Positions 5,479 to 6,661 of a stretch of 6,661 nucleotides of DNA are shown here, one piece after another. A model generated the notes under the pieces. The model saw nothing but the letters and a program-made list of their open reading frames with translations, made no database searches and was not told the DNA's origin. Position 1 is the stretch's first letter; every line of letters begins with the position of its first letter. The position numbers were made by a program, and so were the translations under genes. Source of the DNA: Fidelibacterota bacterium UBA7303 (GTDB lineage: Bacteria > Fidelibacterota > Marinisomatia > Marinisomatales > UBA1611); the NCBI GenBank assembly GCA_002471805.1, contig DKQR01000039.1:1-6661 (forward strand). The letters are read 5' to 3'.

Positions 5479-6661
5479 CCGGTAAACCCTGGATTTTTTC
5501 CAACTTTTTATATCATCATAGTTACTTTGAAGTTTTGATTCATTCATATGGTCTTTCGCAAAACCTAAACTATTAACCATTTTTTTACTGGGTTCTCCAA
5601 TTGCAACTTCTAAAGCATTGACTGCAGTGCTTTGCTCAATTCCGCGTAAGGCATTAATGGTTTTTTGATCCCGTTCAAAATCAGCATCAAACTCAAAAAC
5701 AACATCCTTATGTTTCATGGCCCGTTCAAAAATACTTTTTGGTTTTTTTTCCAACACATCAATTGCAGCCTGACGGTATTTTTCAAACATTTCAGGAGTA
5801 AGACCTGACACCAGATCCGGCAATTGATTGATATATTCATTTGCTCTTTTGTTCAATTCATCGGCAGGATAAACGCCGGATTGGATTATAAAAAATAAAT
5901 ATTGTGCATCTTCCCTCCTTTGCGTACCAGACCAAACAATATAGCCGAGCTGCTGATTGGTTCGCATCTCTGTGAAAAACGGCCTATCTATCGCCCCAGA
6001 TATAATCAGCGAAATGGCTCTGTTTACAGGATCATCAACACCGAGATAATATTCTCTCCAGAAACAGGAATTGTTCACTTTTGTTTTTTGAACAGCTTGT
6101 ATCTTTTCCGATTCGGTCTGCTGCAGGTACTTAACTTGAAATGCGGCCTCTTTTGATATTGCCTGGTTCTTCAAGCCCTGCTTCAATATTTGCAATGACT
6201 CTTTCGCCTCCTCTTTGCTGTAATCGCCATATACTAATCCCTCTATAAAAGCCTGTTGATAAATTTCCCCTGCAAAAGAAGAAATATCCTTTAAAGTAAT
6301 TCCCGCTGCGTTCTGGTATAATTCATCAGGGCTGTAGTAGACATTTCTAAATATCCTTTCGGTTTGGTCCCTGGTAATGCGCCAGGCATCGGAAAGATGA
6401 AAATTTTGGTACTCCCTGATTATTCTATCTTTGATGCCGGAAAACTGTTCTTCATTTATATCAGGAGTAATGAGATGATTGATCATTGTTTTTAACAAAA
6501 CAATGGATGATTCTCGATAGCCGCTGATCGTTATAAATACTCCTTCGTACCCATCGGAAATGTTGTAGTTCAGACCCGCTTCTTTTGCCGGATATGCAAG
6601 TTCGTTTAAAGATTCATTCACGCAGGCAATATAAAATTTTAGCTTTGCCATAAACGCAGGG
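5476..6661 (-). CDS. M16 metallopeptidase (insulysin/pitrilysin type), C-terminal portion; 5' end outside window
   Basis: The frame is open to the right edge; the first Met (6651..6649) is preceded by in-frame codons for P-A-F and is almost certainly internal. Residue numbers below count from that Met. The sequence matches, from memory, the third and fourth domains of human insulin-degrading enzyme: SLNELAYPAKEAGLNY (14-29) and ISGYRESSIVLLK (42-54) parallel the IDE segments SLNEYAYAAELAGLSY and VKGYNDKQPILLK, while PFFTEMRTNQQLGYIVWSG (224-242) is the conserved C-terminal substrate-contact motif, with R230 and Y237 corresponding to IDE R824 and Y831. KKPKS (302-306) and FDADFERD (321-328) continue the match. 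The zinc-binding HxxEH belongs to the N-terminal half, which is not visible, so activity cannot be judged. Full-length family members are about 900-1000 residues, so over half is missing. Bacterial homologues are typically periplasmic, acting on peptides that fit the closed chamber. The C-terminus ends normally, 3 nt before the reductase. Confidence 0.92.
   Translation of the reverse strand, partial: PAFMAKLKFYIACVNESLNELAYPAKEAGLNYNISDGYEGVFITISGYRESSIVLLKTMINHLITPDINEEQFSGIKDRIIREYQNFHLSDAWRITRDQTERIFRNVYYSPDELYQNAAGITLKDISSFAGEIYQQAFIEGLVYGDYSKEEAKESLQILKQGLKNQAISKEAAFQVKYLQQTESEKIQAVQKTKVNNSCFWREYYLGVDDPVNRAISLIISGAIDRPFFTEMRTNQQLGYIVWSGTQRREDAQYLFFIIQSGVYPADELNKRANEYINQLPDLVSGLTPEMFEKYRQAAIDVLEKKPKSIFERAMKHKDVVFEFDADFERDQKTINALRGIEQSTAVNALEVAIGEPSKKMVNSLGFAKDHMNESKLQSNYDDIKSWKKSRVYR

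Noticed and set aside
6649..6651. ATG as the true start of the M16 protein
   Set aside because: Upstream codons stay open to the edge, and the sequence aligns with the middle of the full-length insulysin family, so this Met is internal.
5476..6661. M16 gene as a degenerate, catalytically dead half protein
   Set aside because: The missing zinc motif is explained by the window edge, not by a change in the sequence.
1..6661. CRISPR array, tRNA, insertion sequence or intrinsic terminator
   Set aside because: No regularly spaced repeats, cloverleaf-like sequence, transposase motifs, or GC-rich stem followed by a T-run in a gap were seen. Nearly all bases are coding.

Overview
All six genes in this window lie on the minus strand and read from right to left, closely packed. 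In transcription order they are: the C-terminal part of an insulysin/pitrilysin-type M16 metallopeptidase (its 5' end lies beyond the right edge), a stand-alone DHFR/RibD-C-like reductase, an exported M1-family zinc aminopeptidase, a membrane-tethered penicillin-acylase-family Ntn hydrolase, a membrane-anchored glycerophosphodiester phosphodiesterase, and the first 50 codons of a rhodanese-like protein cut off by the left edge. No tRNA, rRNA, CRISPR array, insertion sequence or convincing intrinsic terminator was seen.

Junctions from right to left: M16 and reductase are 3 nt apart. Reductase and M1 overlap by one base (TAATG). M1 and acylase are separated by 51 nt, the only real intergenic gap. 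Acylase and GDPD overlap by four bases (TTGA, implying a TTG start). GDPD and rhodanese are 9 nt apart. The layout suggests one polycistronic unit whose promoter lies outside the window to the right. A secondary promoter in the 51-nt gap is possible, but no clear promoter is visible there.

The genes read as ordinary bacterial housekeeping or scavenging functions: exported peptide breakdown (M16, M1), hydrolysis of an N-acyl amide (acylase), and release of glycerol 3-phosphate from glycerophosphodiesters (GDPD). A shared role in recycling peptides, acyl-amides and lipid head groups is an inference from gene order only. The N-terminal signal and anchor sequences and the periplasmic-type enzymes fit a Gram-negative bacterium. 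GC content is moderate by eye. The phylum cannot be fixed from this sequence; didermal groups such as Bacteroidota, Calditrichota or Marinimicrobia are only guesses. I see no clear evidence of a previously undescribed system. The most useful observations are the unlisted rhodanese start, the opposite predicted membrane topologies of the two overlapping genes, and the reductase placed between two peptidases.
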